Part shown: positions 33,954 to 42,430 of the stretch, in pieces
How the letters are laid out: each line of letters starts with the position of its first letter
How positions within the stretch are numbered: position 1 is the first letter of the stretch
Source: JAENVT01 sp031412355
GTDB taxonomy: Bacteria; Actinomycetota; Acidimicrobiia; Acidimicrobiales; Ilumatobacteraceae
Reading direction: 5' to 3'
DNA length: 47,417 nucleotides
Assembly: GCA_031412355.1 (NCBI GenBank)
Contig: JANOCR010000074.1
Coordinates: 1 to 47,417, forward strand
Notes under the pieces: model-generated
The model's input: the letters and a program-made list of their open reading frames with translations, nothing else
Databases searched by the model: none
Told to the model about the DNA's origin: nothing
Translations under genes and position numbers: made by a program

Positions 33954-36932
33954 TTGGCGAAAAACATGCGCGTGCACGAGCTCGCCAAGAAGCTCGGAAT
34001 GACCAACGCCGAAATGATGGCGCTGTGCGACACCATGGGTGTGGGTGTGAAGACCCACTCGAGCACCCTCATCGAGGCACAGGCCGATCGGCTCGAACGT
34101 CGCGCAATTCGTGATGGTTTGACTCGTGAGGAACAGCCCGAGGAGGTCAAGCCGGTCAAGAAGGCGGCGGCGAAGAAGGCCGCAGCTGCGAAGGCTGCAG
34201 AGCCCGCCGCCGATGCTGCCGCTGATGCAGCACCTGCCGCAGCGGCGGTGAAGAAGGCCGCTGCGAAGAAGGCTGCTCCCGAAGTGGTCGAAGCCGAATC
34301 CAAGCCGGAGCCGGTGGTGGCGCCAGAGGCGCCCGCAGCCGTGGCCGAACCAGTGGCCGCACCCGTGCCGGCACCGGTCGTGGCCGAGCCGGCCGCGACC
34401 GTCGACACCACTGCACCGGCAGCCGAGCCTGCCACGCACGACGACGACGAGCCCCGCCGCATCACCAGCAGCCGGCCGGTACCGGGCGAGCGCCCTGTGG
34501 CCCCAGCCGTCGCGGTGGTCACGCCGATGGCGCCGGCTGTCCACGTGGCTCCAGCAGCCCCCGTGGCCGCCCGTCCGTTGCCCGAAGGTCGTCCCGCAGC
34601 ACGCCCGGCCGCATCCGCTGCAACCGCCCCGGCCGCCAGTCCTCGACCAGCCGGTCCCGCGCCCGCACGGCCTGCGCCGTCGGGTCGTTCGATCCCGCCG
34701 CCCCCCGGTGGTGGTCGGCCGATGTCGTCGTCCGGTCGCCCCATTCCACCGCCCCCCGGTGGTCTACGTCCGACAGCTCCTACCGGCGCACGCGCCGGTG
34801 GCCTCAGCGGCCCCCGCCCAGGCGGCGGCTTCACCGCCCGCCCGGGTGGTCCCGGCGCTCCCCGCACAGGTACGGGCGGTCCGCGCCCGGCAGGTCCAGG
34901 TGGCGCACGCCCCGGCGGTTTTGGCGCTCAGCGCCCAGGTGGCGGCTTCGGTGGCCCACGTCCCGGTCCCGGTGGGCCGGGCGGCAGTCCGGGTGGTGGG
35001 CCCAGCGGTCCTCGTCCGGGTGGCGGCGGGCCGCGCCCCAACGGTCAGCGTCGCGCTCCACGCAAGAAGAGCCGTGCTCGTCGTCGTCGTGACTTCGACG
35101 ATATGCAGCCGTCGTACAACTCCAACTACACGGCGACCAATGCTCCGGTGCCCGAAGGCACCATCATCGTCGAGCGCGGAGTATCGGCACAGGAGTTCGC
35201 TCCCAAACTGAACCGCACCGCTGCCGACGTCATCCGCTTCCTGCTGCAGAACGGCGAGATGGTCACGGCAACCATGACGCTGACCGACGAGCAGATGGAA
35301 CTGTTCGCGCTCGAAGTTGGCGCAGAGGTCCTTCTCGTCGAGCCCGGCCAGCAAGAAGAGCTTGAACTGCAGGCGATGTTCGACGACAGCGACGATGACG
35401 ACGAGACATTGCAGTCGTCACGTGCACCCGTCATCACCGTCATGGGTCACGTGGACCATGGCAAGACGACCCTGTTGGACCGCATCCGCAACGCCAATGT
35501 CGTTGCTGGCGAAGCCGGTGGGATCACCCAACACATCGGTGCTTACATGGTCGAGCGCGACGGCGGCAAGATCACCTTCATCGATACCCCGGGCCACGCC
35601 GCGTTCACCAAGATGCGCGCTCGCGGCGCTCAGGTCACCGACATCGTCGTGTTGGTCGTTGCGGCCGACGACGGCGTCATGCCGCAAACGATCGAGGCGA
35701 TCAACCACGCCAAGGCAGCCGATGTGCCGATCGTCGTGGCTGTCAACAAGATCGACAAGGACAACGCCGACCCCGGTCGCGTGCTGACCCAACTCGCCGA
35801 GTACGAACTCGTTCCCGAGTCGTGGGGCGGCGACACCATCGTCGTCGAGATGTCAGCGCAGCAGAACGTCGGCGTCGACGAATTGCTCGACCAGTTGTTG
35901 GCCGTTGCCGAACTCGAGGAGTTGACCGCCAATCCGGCGGGCCGAGCCAAGGGCATCGTGCTCGAAGCCAATCTCGACACCGGTCGTGGCCCAGTGGCCA
36001 CGATCCTCGTCGACAAGGGCACCTTGAAGGTGGGCGACCCGATCGTCGCTGGTGGTGCGTGGGGCCGTGTTCGGGCGATGATCGACGACAAGGGCGAGCA
36101 GATCAAACAAGCCGGGCCGTCGACACCGGTGCAGGTGCTCGGTCTGCAGAGCGTGCCGAACGCCGGTGACGAGTTCCGCGCCGCCGACAACGAGAAAACT
36201 GCCAAGACTGTCGGCGAGGCTCGCGAGCAGCGCCAGCGGCTGAAGGCTCAGCGCGGCGACGCCCGCGTGCAGAAGGGTGTCAAGCTCGAAGACATCTTCA
36301 GCCAGATCCAGGCGGGCGAAGTTGCCACGTTGAACATCGTGCTGAAGGCAGACGTGCAGGGTTCGCTGGAAGCAGTCACCGAGTCGCTTCGCCGGCTCGA
36401 ACGCGACGAGGTCAAATTGGCGTTCGTCCACCGTGCCGTCGGTGGGATCACCGAGAACGACATCAGCCTGGCTTCGACGACCAACGCCACACTGATCGGC
36501 TTCAACGTGCGTCCCGACCGTAAGGCCCGCGACATGGCCGAGGCCGAGCACGTCGAGGTGCGCACCTACGAGATCATCTACAAGCTGCTCGAAGACATCG
36601 AGAAAGCCATGGTCGGCATGCTTGCGCCGGAGTTCGAGGAAGTGGTCACCGGCGAAGCCGAGGTCCGCGAGATCTTCCGTGTCCCACGCATCGGCGCGAT
36701 CGCCGGCTGCCTGGTTCGCAGCGGGCAGATCACGCGTGGCTCGAAGGTTCGCTTCCTCCGCGACGGCACCATCATCTGGAAGGGTGCGATCCAGTCGCTC
36801 AAGCGGTTCAAGGAAGATGCACGCGAAGTCCGCGAGGGCTTCGAGTGCGGCGTCGGCCTCAGCGACTTCCAGGACCTCAAACCCGGCGATCTCATCGAGA
36901 CGTTCGAAGAGCGCGAAGTAGCCCGCGTTTGA
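33954..36932 (+). CDS. infB: Translation initiation factor IF-2
   Basis: 992 residues. The IF2 N-terminal subdomain (RVHELAKKLGMTNAEMMALCD) leads into a long Ala/Pro/Gly-rich disordered section (about 55-385). The G domain begins at about 490: GHVDHGKTTLLD (G1), DTPGHAAF (G3), NKIDKDNADP (G4), followed by domains II to IV. It places initiator tRNA on the 30S subunit with GTP. The start is TTG with AAAGG about eleven bases ahead; ATG at 33966 would trim the usual MAK- start. Confidence 0.95.
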   Translation: MAKNMRVHELAKKLGMTNAEMMALCDTMGVGVKTHSSTLIEAQADRLERRAIRDGLTREEQPEEVKPVKKAAAKKAAAAKAAEPAADAAADAAPAAAAVKKAAAKKAAPEVVEAESKPEPVVAPEAPAAVAEPVAAPVPAPVVAEPAATVDTTAPAAEPATHDDDEPRRITSSRPVPGERPVAPAVAVVTPMAPAVHVAPAAPVAARPLPEGRPAARPAASAATAPAASPRPAGPAPARPAPSGRSIPPPPGGGRPMSSSGRPIPPPPGGLRPTAPTGARAGGLSGPRPGGGFTARPGGPGAPRTGTGGPRPAGPGGARPGGFGAQRPGGGFGGPRPGPGGPGGSPGGGPSGPRPGGGGPRPNGQRRAPRKKSRARRRRDFDDMQPSYNSNYTATNAPVPEGTIIVERGVSAQEFAPKLNRTAADVIRFLLQNGEMVTATMTLTDEQMELFALEVGAEVLLVEPGQQEELELQAMFDDSDDDDETLQSSRAPVITVMGHVDHGKTTLLDRIRNANVVAGEAGGITQHIGAYMVERDGGKITFIDTPGHAAFTKMRARGAQVTDIVVLVVAADDGVMPQTIEAINHAKAADVPIVVAVNKIDKDNADPGRVLTQLAEYELVPESWGGDTIVVEMSAQQNVGVDELLDQLLAVAELEELTANPAGRAKGIVLEANLDTGRGPVATILVDKGTLKVGDPIVAGGAWGRVRAMIDDKGEQIKQAGPSTPVQVLGLQSVPNAGDEFRAADNEKTAKTVGEAREQRQRLKAQRGDARVQKGVKLEDIFSQIQAGEVATLNIVLKADVQGSLEAVTESLRRLERDEVKLAFVHRAVGGITENDISLASTTNATLIGFNVRPDRKARDMAEAEHVEVRTYEIIYKLLEDIEKAMVGMLAPEFEEVVTGEAEVREIFRVPRIGAIAGCLVRSGQITRGSKVRFLRDGTIIWKGAIQSLKRFKEDAREVREGFECGVGLSDFQDLKPGDLIETFEEREVARV

Positions 36933-37570
36933 CGGCTGATCTGGAGTTCTTCTTCGACCCTGTCTGCCCGTGGGCCTGGATCACATCTCGATGGGTCACC
37001 GAGGCGCAGCAGTTGCGCGACTACGAGGTCACGTGGCGGTTCATCTCCTTGAAGATGATCAACGAGCATCGCGTCTCGGATTGGTACACGCCCGAGTATC
37101 GGGCGGGTCACATGGCTGGCCTGTACGCCCACCGCGTGTGCGACGAGGTGCGTCTGCGCCATGCCAACGCCGATCTCGCCGCGCTGTACACAGCGCTGGG
37201 AACAGCGATCCACAGCAACAAGCGAGGTCCTGAGATCTCAGCTGACCCCGTGGCGTTCATGAAGGAGATGCTGGAGTCTGTCCAATTGCCTGCCGAGCTC
37301 GCATCTCACGCACTCGACGACTCGCACGACGCATACATCCGCGCCGACACCGACCTCGCGTTCGAACGCACAGGCAAAGATGTCGGCACGCCGATCCTGA
37401 CGTTCCATCCCGGACAACCCGACGAGGCGAGCTTCTTCGGTCCCGTCATCGCTTCGATCCCGCGGGGCGAGGCAGCACTGAAGCTGTGGGATGCAGTCGA
37501 GATTGTTGCCACGACCAGCGGAATGGCCGAGCTCAAGCGGTCGAACCGCGCAAAGCCGGTCTTTGACTGA
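36929..37570 (+). CDS. Rv2466c-like thioredoxin-fold protein with CPWA motif
   Basis: 213 residues. The N-terminus FFFDPVCPWAWITSRW, the ALYTALGTAIHSNKRG region and the C-terminal FFGPVIASIPRGEAALKLWD align by eye with mycobacterial Rv2466c, a DsbA-like mycothiol-dependent reductase that has CPWC. Here the second cysteine is Ala16, so only Cys13 remains, which suggests a monothiol mechanism. The start is TTG overlapping the infB stop as TTGA; no other start preserves the N-terminus. It sits between infB and ylxP, an unusual position in the translation operon. Confidence 0.85.
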   Translation: MTADLEFFFDPVCPWAWITSRWVTEAQQLRDYEVTWRFISLKMINEHRVSDWYTPEYRAGHMAGLYAHRVCDEVRLRHANADLAALYTALGTAIHSNKRGPEISADPVAFMKEMLESVQLPAELASHALDDSHDAYIRADTDLAFERTGKDVGTPILTFHPGQPDEASFFGPVIASIPRGEAALKLWDAVEIVATTSGMAELKRSNRAKPVFD

Positions 37571-37595
37571 GCCGCCTGTCGATAGGGTGAGCACC

Positions 37596-37880
37596 ATGTT
37601 CGTGCTGGCGTTGGAAGTCGACCTGCACATCGGCCACGCCCAGTCGTTGAAGGACAAACGCGGCGTTGTTCGTTCGATCGTCGATGGCGCCCGTCATCGC
37701 TTCAACGTTGCCGCGGCCGAGGTGGGCGATCAGAATCTGTGGCAACGTGCCCAACTCGGCTTCGCTGCGGTCAGCAATACGCAGCGGCACACCACCGAAG
37801 TGATCGATCAGGTCAGCCGCTTCGTCTGGTCGTTCCCCGAGATCGAAGTACTCGACGAGGAGAGGACGTGGTTGTCGTGA
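37596..37880 (+). CDS. ylxP: YlxP-like DUF503 protein
   Basis: 94 residues. Short DUF503 protein, starting MFVLALEVDLHIGHAQSLKDKRGVVRSIVDGARHRF and ending VSRFVWSFPEIEVLDEER. Function not established; found in this position of translation operons. The ATG is chosen; a GTG three codons upstream is possible. Confidence 0.9.
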   Translation: MFVLALEVDLHIGHAQSLKDKRGVVRSIVDGARHRFNVAAAEVGDQNLWQRAQLGFAAVSNTQRHTTEVIDQVSRFVWSFPEIEVLDEERTWLS

Positions 37881-37896
37881 GAGCTACGGAGGAATC

Positions 37897-38313
37897 ATGA
37901 GCAAGCCACGACGCGCTGCTGCACCAACCCAGCATCGCTATCCGCGGACAGCGCGGCTGAACCAATCGTTGCGCGAGGTGATCGCCGAGGCGCTGACGCG
38001 GATCGACGACGAACGACTCGACATGGTCACGATCACTTCGATCGACGTCGACTCGGAGATGAACCGGGCCATCGTCTACTTCGACTCGCTGCTGGGCGAA
38101 GACGGCGACGCCGACATCCTGGCAGCGCTGGCCAGCCATCGGGTGCGGCTGCAGTCGTCGGTGGGTCGCGAGGTTCGCGCCAAGAAGACACCGATCCTGT
38201 CGTTCAGGCCGGACGAGACCATCCGCGCAGCGGAGCGCATCGAGCGGATCCTGCACGACAAGGCGACCATGCCGGAGCGGCCGCCCGAGCCCAACCTCGA
38301 TGGCCCGACGTAA
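37897..38313 (+). CDS. rbfA: Ribosome-binding factor A
   Basis: 138 residues. RbfA motifs: RTARLNQSLREVIAEALTRIDDERLDMVTITSIDVDSEMNRAIVYFD and VGREVRAKKTPILSFRPDETIRAAERIERIL. It helps mature 16S rRNA in the small subunit. ATG with GGAGG six bases upstream. Its 3' end overlaps truB by 14 bp. Confidence 0.95.
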   Translation: MSKPRRAAAPTQHRYPRTARLNQSLREVIAEALTRIDDERLDMVTITSIDVDSEMNRAIVYFDSLLGEDGDADILAALASHRVRLQSSVGREVRAKKTPILSFRPDETIRAAERIERILHDKATMPERPPEPNLDGPT

Positions 38314-39163
38314 ACCACCGACAACACACGGGTTGGCAGTGGTCGACAAGCCGGCCGGGGTCACCAGTCACGACGTTGTCGGCATGCTGCGCAAGCGGTT
38401 CGACGAACGCCAGGTCGGCCACGCCGGCACGCTTGACCCCGACGCAACCGGTGTGCTGTTGGTCGGTGTCGGCAAGGCCACCCGACTCCTTCGGTTCCTG
38501 ACGGCGCTCGGCAAGACGTACACCGCCGATGTCGTGCTTGGCACGTCGACCTCGACTCTCGATTCCAGCGGCGTGGTCACAGGCACGTTCGACATGTCGG
38601 CAGTCACCACCGAGATGGCTCGCGCTCTCGCGTCTGAGCACCTCACCGGGCCGATCATGCAGATCCCGCCGATGGTCAGCGCATTGCATGTCGACGGCAA
38701 ACGACTGCACGAACTGGCCAGGGAAGGAATCGAGGTCGAGCGTCAACCGCGCCCGGTCACGGTGTACTCGTTCTCGGTCGATGGTACCGACGACCCGTCC
38801 GTTCTACGGATCGAGGTGCGTTGCTCGGCGGGCACCTACATCCGCTCGTTGGCCGACGACCTTGGTCGACTGCTCGGCGGCGGCGCGCACTTGCGGAACC
38901 TCCGTCGCACGGCGGTCGGTAGTTTCGGCGAGGCCGAGGCGCGGCCGCCCGACGCGTGCACGTTGATGGAGCCCGTCGACGCGGTACGCGATTACCCGAG
39001 GGTGACGGTCGATGAACGTACGGCCGACATGGTTCGTCACGGCCGGGTGCTCGAACGGTTCGCGGGCGACGGGCCGTGGGCCGTCATCGACGAGTGTGGT
39101 GTGCTGCTCGCGGTGTACGAGCTGTTCGGCGCAGCGGCGAAGCCGGCGGTCGTGATCGCCTGA
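38300..39163 (+). CDS. truB: tRNA pseudouridine(55) synthase
   Basis: 287 residues. VVDKPAGVTSHDVV, the catalytic aspartate in GHAGTLDPDATGVL, GKTYTADVVLG, and RCSAGTYIRSLADDLG are the hallmarks of TruB. It makes pseudouridine 55 in the T loop of tRNAs. ATG start inside the end of rbfA. No PUA domain is obvious beyond a short C-terminal section. Confidence 0.95.
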   Translation: MARRKPPTTHGLAVVDKPAGVTSHDVVGMLRKRFDERQVGHAGTLDPDATGVLLVGVGKATRLLRFLTALGKTYTADVVLGTSTSTLDSSGVVTGTFDMSAVTTEMARALASEHLTGPIMQIPPMVSALHVDGKRLHELAREGIEVERQPRPVTVYSFSVDGTDDPSVLRIEVRCSAGTYIRSLADDLGRLLGGGAHLRNLRRTAVGSFGEAEARPPDACTLMEPVDAVRDYPRVTVDERTADMVRHGRVLERFAGDGPWAVIDECGVLLAVYELFGAAAKPAVVIA

Positions 39164-39175
39164 GGTCGTCGCGCC

Positions 39176-39192
39176 CGGCGACTTCGTCGCCG
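39176..39192. terminator. Perfect 7-bp hairpin between truB and ribF
   Basis: CGGCGAC (39176-39182) and GTCGCCG (39186-39192) with a three-base loop. No T-tract follows, so termination would not be classical; it may be a processing or attenuation hairpin. Confidence 0.4.
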
Positions 39193-39220
39193 TGACAATG
39201 CGGGGGTAGCGTCCCTTTTC

Positions 39221-40165
39221 GTGCAGCTCGTGACCAGTCTCGACACACCGCCCTGGAAAGGGGAGCGCACCGTGTTGACGATCGGTGCGTACGACGGTGT
39301 GCACCTCGGGCATCGGGCAATCATCGACGCGGTTCGCGAGCTTGCCACTGCATCGGGTGCTCGGTCGGCCGTTATGACGTTCGATCGTCATCCGGCTTCG
39401 GTGGTCCGCCCGGAATCGGCGCCGAAGTTGCTGACGGACCTCGACCAGAAACTCGAGCTGTTGGCCGCGACAGGTCTCGACGCGACCATCGTCATCCACT
39501 TCGACGAGGCCCAATCCCGCGAGGACCCGGCCCACTTCGTGCGACGTGTGTTGATCGATTGCCTCGATACGTCGATCGTCGTTGTCGGCGAGGATTTTCA
39601 CTTCGGACGTGGCCGCGAAGGCAATGTCGAGCTGCTCCGCAAGCTGGGCGCCGAGGGCAACTTCGAGGTGCATCCCTTGGACCTCGTGCCGCGCCCGGAT
39701 GGCGTCGACGAATCGATCAGCTCGACCGCCATTCGGCGTGCGTTGGCCGGCGGTCAGGTCGAGCTCGCCACCGAACTGCTTGGTCGCCCGTTCGAGGCCC
39801 GCGGGGTTGTGGTTTTCGGCGATCAGCGCGGGCGGCTGCTCGGATTCCCGACCGCGAACGTCGAGGTGCCGAACGCAGTTTGCGTGCCGGCCGACGGTGT
39901 GTACGCCGGATGGTACGAGCGGCCCAACGGCGACGTACACCAATGCGCGCTCAACCTCGGGCGACGACCGACCTTCTACGAGCACGCCGACCACTCGTTG
40001 CTCGAGGCGCATCTGCTCGACTTCGACGGCGATCTGTACGGCGAGCGAGCCGAGGTGCGCTTCACCAACTTCCTGCGCAGCGAGCGCAAGTTCAACGGCA
40101 TCGACGCATTGATCACCCAGTTGAAGCACGACGTCGAACACGCCAGGGTCGCTCTCGCCGGTTAG
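39221..40165 (+). CDS. ribF: Bifunctional riboflavin kinase / FAD synthetase
   Basis: 314 residues. The FAD synthetase half has GAYDGVHLGHRAIID (nucleotidyl-transferase HxGH) and VVGEDFHFGRGREGN. The kinase half has RGRLLGFPTANVEVPNAVCVPADGVYAGW and ALNLGRRPTF. It converts riboflavin to FMN then FAD. GTG start. Last plus-strand gene of the block before the intervening minus-strand operon with ribE. Confidence 0.95.
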   Translation: MQLVTSLDTPPWKGERTVLTIGAYDGVHLGHRAIIDAVRELATASGARSAVMTFDRHPASVVRPESAPKLLTDLDQKLELLAATGLDATIVIHFDEAQSREDPAHFVRRVLIDCLDTSIVVVGEDFHFGRGREGNVELLRKLGAEGNFEVHPLDLVPRPDGVDESISSTAIRRALAGGQVELATELLGRPFEARGVVVFGDQRGRLLGFPTANVEVPNAVCVPADGVYAGWYERPNGDVHQCALNLGRRPTFYEHADHSLLEAHLLDFDGDLYGERAEVRFTNFLRSERKFNGIDALITQLKHDVEHARVALAG

Positions 40166-40170
40166 CACAC

Positions 40171-40212
40171 GGTGTGAGTCCGGTGTCGCGACCGACGCGC
40201 GATTGGACTCAC
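40171..40212. repeat. 42-bp palindromic repeat, copy 1
   Basis: Outer arms GTGAGTCC and GGACTCAC enclose TCGCG and CGCGA. Identical to the second copy at 40233. Sits directly behind ribF. Confidence 0.85.
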
Positions 40213-40232
40213 AGTTCAACAAGGTTGGAGAT

Positions 40233-40274
40233 GGTGTGAGTCCGGTGTCGCGACCGACGCGCGATTGGACTCAC
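40233..40274. repeat. 42-bp palindromic repeat, copy 2
   Basis: Identical to copy 1 over all 42 bases; the copies are 62 bases apart with 20 different bases between them. Ends 19 bases before the stop of the substrate-binding protein gene, so the pair lies between converging genes and may work as a two-way terminator. Confidence 0.85.
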
Positions 40275-40293
40275 GGTTCGACCGCACTAGTCC

Positions 40294-41499
40294 CTAGGTG
40301 GACGGCCAGATCACCTTGGCGTCGTCGCCGTACAGGCTCTGCACCAACGTGAGATTGACGAGCGTGGTGATGTCGGGCACCTTGCCGTCGAACAGGCCGA
40401 TCGCGGCATACGTTGTGACCTCGTTTTCGAGCAGTGCGGGGTCGGGCACCCCGATCGGCAGATCGCTGGCTGTCGCGTTGGTGATCAACTTCGACTCGAC
40501 CTCCCAGCGAGCGATCTCGCCCTCGGGCGACAAGAACAGCGCATTGCCGTTGGCGTTGATCATGTCGACTGCAATATCGGCGGCCGCCTTCGGATCCGCC
40601 AGCGCGTCGGCCAGCCCCATCATCGCTGCGCGCATGAAGTCTTCGGCAGCGGTCGGAAATTCGCTGAGGAACGTCGAGTTGGTGTACAGCACGCCAAAGC
40701 TGCCCGGGATGTCGTAATCCGCCGGGTTGTACAACTTGAAGGGGATGTTTGCAGCCGCAAGCTGCAGTGGCTCGTTGCTCTTGTACCCGGGGAAGCCGAT
40801 GATCTCGGGGATCTCGATGTGCACCTTGGGGTCGAAACTGTCGAGCAATGCGGTCTCGTAGTCGGTGTCCTCGGCGAGCCCGGCCTTCTGCAGCATCGCG
40901 GCCACCGACGGGGTGATCGCACCTTTGACCCCGATGGTCTTGCCCTCCAGATCGGCGAGCTCGGTGCTCTGACCATCCTTCACGATCAGGGCGTCGATGC
41001 CGGTGCGGCCTTCGACCGCAAGGGCAACGAACCCGGCGTCGTTGCGACCGGCATAGTCGGCGACCTCACTGAACGACCCGCCCGAGGAGAACTGGGCCTC
41101 ATTCGCGGCGATCAGGGGATAGTTCTCGGTGGAGAAGCTCGGCTTCACGGTCACGTCGAGGCAGAGATCGTCGAAGTAACCCTTCTGCTTCGCCACGAGC
41201 ACTTCGACGATGGACGCAGAGGCGGCAAAGTCGAAGCTCGACAGGTAATTGATCGTTCCGGCAGCCCTATTGGCCTCGCAACGGTCGTCGGGGAACGGCG
41301 CGCCGGACGTGACAAGCGAAATCGGTGAGATCGTGTCGGGTGGGGCAGTCGTGCCGACCGGAGTGGGCACGGTGGTGGCGGCCGAGACGACGGTGCTGCC
41401 TGGCGCTGCCGTCGAGCCCGGCGCGGCGGTGTCGTCGCCGCACGCGGCGATCAACACGAACGGGACGAGTAGAGAGAGCGCAGCGCGACGAAACGACAT
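40294..41499 (-). CDS. NMT1/THI5-type ABC importer substrate-binding lipoprotein
   Basis: 401 residues. Signal peptide with lipobox (VLIAAC, Cys22), then a Thr/Pro/Ala-rich linker (about 25-65) and the binding domain (VLVAKQKGYFDDLCLDVTVKPSFSTENYPLIAANEAQFSSGGSFSEV). This resembles the THI5/NMT1 fold that binds thiamin precursors, riboflavin (RibY) and other small ligands. Two extra cysteines (DDRCEAN and DDLCLDV) may pair. ATG with AAAGGA upstream. Likely works with the permease and ATPase two and three genes upstream. Riboflavin as ligand is inferred from ribE in the operon. Confidence 0.85.
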   Translation of the reverse strand: MSFRRAALSLLVPFVLIAACGDDTAAPGSTAAPGSTVVSAATTVPTPVGTTAPPDTISPISLVTSGAPFPDDRCEANRAAGTINYLSSFDFAASASIVEVLVAKQKGYFDDLCLDVTVKPSFSTENYPLIAANEAQFSSGGSFSEVADYAGRNDAGFVALAVEGRTGIDALIVKDGQSTELADLEGKTIGVKGAITPSVAAMLQKAGLAEDTDYETALLDSFDPKVHIEIPEIIGFPGYKSNEPLQLAAANIPFKLYNPADYDIPGSFGVLYTNSTFLSEFPTAAEDFMRAAMMGLADALADPKAAADIAVDMINANGNALFLSPEGEIARWEVESKLITNATASDLPIGVPDPALLENEVTTYAAIGLFDGKVPDITTLVNLTLVQSLYGDDAKVIWPST

Positions 41500-41623
41500 G
41501 TGCGAGTCCTTTGCAATGAGGGATCGGGTTGTTGCCAGTGCACAACGGGCAACTATCGCGTTGCGAGAAACTCGCGGAGCGCCCCTGACGGTCATGCGTG
41601 GGCCGAGCCTATCGCGTCAAGGT

Positions 41624-42412
41624 TCACGGTGATGTGGTCCGGATGGCGTCGAACAACGCCAGCACGTTTGCGGCGCCGACACCGACCCGATGGCCGGTAC
41701 GGGAAATGAAGCCGAGCTGAATTCCGGCGGTTGGCTCGCTGGCGGCAAAGAACTGTTCGTGCCCGTCGTCGTCGGTCAGCACCTCGGTCAGCAGCGGCGT
41801 GCCCGCGTCGGCCAGGCAGGCGCGTGCGAAGCCGGCATTGAGCACCTCAACGGCCACGTGTTGCACGCCCTGGCCGTGTTGCTCGAGATAAGCGGCCACA
41901 CTGGGCGAGGCCTGCGGCGACACCAAGACCAGCGTCACTCCGCCCGCGGCGAGCGTGCAGATCCCCGGTCGTGCCGCGCCGGCCATGGGCACCTCGCGGA
42001 ATCCGAACCGGTCCTTCAACGTCGACTTGGCCGCGTCGAGGTCGTCGACGGCGACCACGATGTGATCGACACGGGTCGCGACGGTGTCGAGCCCGCTGTG
42101 GGCCTCGCCGGTGGTCGCCGGCTTCACAGGCGCGGCGTCGGGACGGTGCCCGGCGACTTCGATGCGATGCGTCTCGGTGAGCAACACCCTGAACAACTGC
42201 TCAGCGAAGTCGGGGTCGATGCCGGCCTCGATTGCCTGTTGGCGTCGGGTGACCACGACATCGCGAACCCGCGCCGGCTGGATGACGGGTGTGTCCGAGA
42301 ACTCCTTCACAGCGGCGACCTGACGACAGACCGCCAGGCGTTCGGAGACGATGGCGATCAGCGCGCCGTCGAGCTGATCGATGCGGGAGCGGAGATCATC
42401 GAGATCGGCCAT
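41624..42412 (-). CDS. Chorismate mutase (AroQ) - VOC domain fusion
   Basis: 262 residues. The N-terminal AroQ-type domain (about 3-85) has LRSRIDQLDGALIAIVSERLAVCRQVAAVKE and the RLLxETHR-like end, with Arg10, Arg25 and Lys36 as candidate active residues. The C-terminal domain (about 113-240) is a VOC/4-hydroxyphenylpyruvate dioxygenase-like module: RVDHIVVAVDDLDAAK (His117), GVQHVAVEV (His185), but the third ligand position is GIQLGFISR (Gly234) where Glu is usual. The metal site thus looks incomplete. Chorismate mutase makes prephenate for Phe/Tyr. ATG 18 bp after the permease stop; GTG three codons earlier possible. Confidence 0.85.
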   Translation of the reverse strand: MADLDDLRSRIDQLDGALIAIVSERLAVCRQVAAVKEFSDTPVIQPARVRDVVVTRRQQAIEAGIDPDFAEQLFRVLLTETHRIEVAGHRPDAAPVKPATTGEAHSGLDTVATRVDHIVVAVDDLDAAKSTLKDRFGFREVPMAGAARPGICTLAAGGVTLVLVSPQASPSVAAYLEQHGQGVQHVAVEVLNAGFARACLADAGTPLLTEVLTDDDGHEQFFAASEPTAGIQLGFISRTGHRVGVGAANVLALFDAIRTTSP

Positions 42413-42430
42413 CGTCTGCACCGTACCTGG

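Noticed and set aside
33554..34867. Minus-strand Gly/Ala/Pro-rich frame
   Set aside because: Antisense to the low-complexity part of infB, which produces open frames on the other strand.
38804..40222. Minus-strand frame of 472 codons
   Set aside because: Antisense to truB and ribF.
40171..40274. CRISPR array
   Set aside because: Only two repeats with one 20-bp gap and strong dyad symmetry; no cas genes.
41500..41623. TPP or FMN riboswitch before the binding protein
   Set aside because: Core conserved sequences of either class are not visible; an Rfam scan would be decisive.
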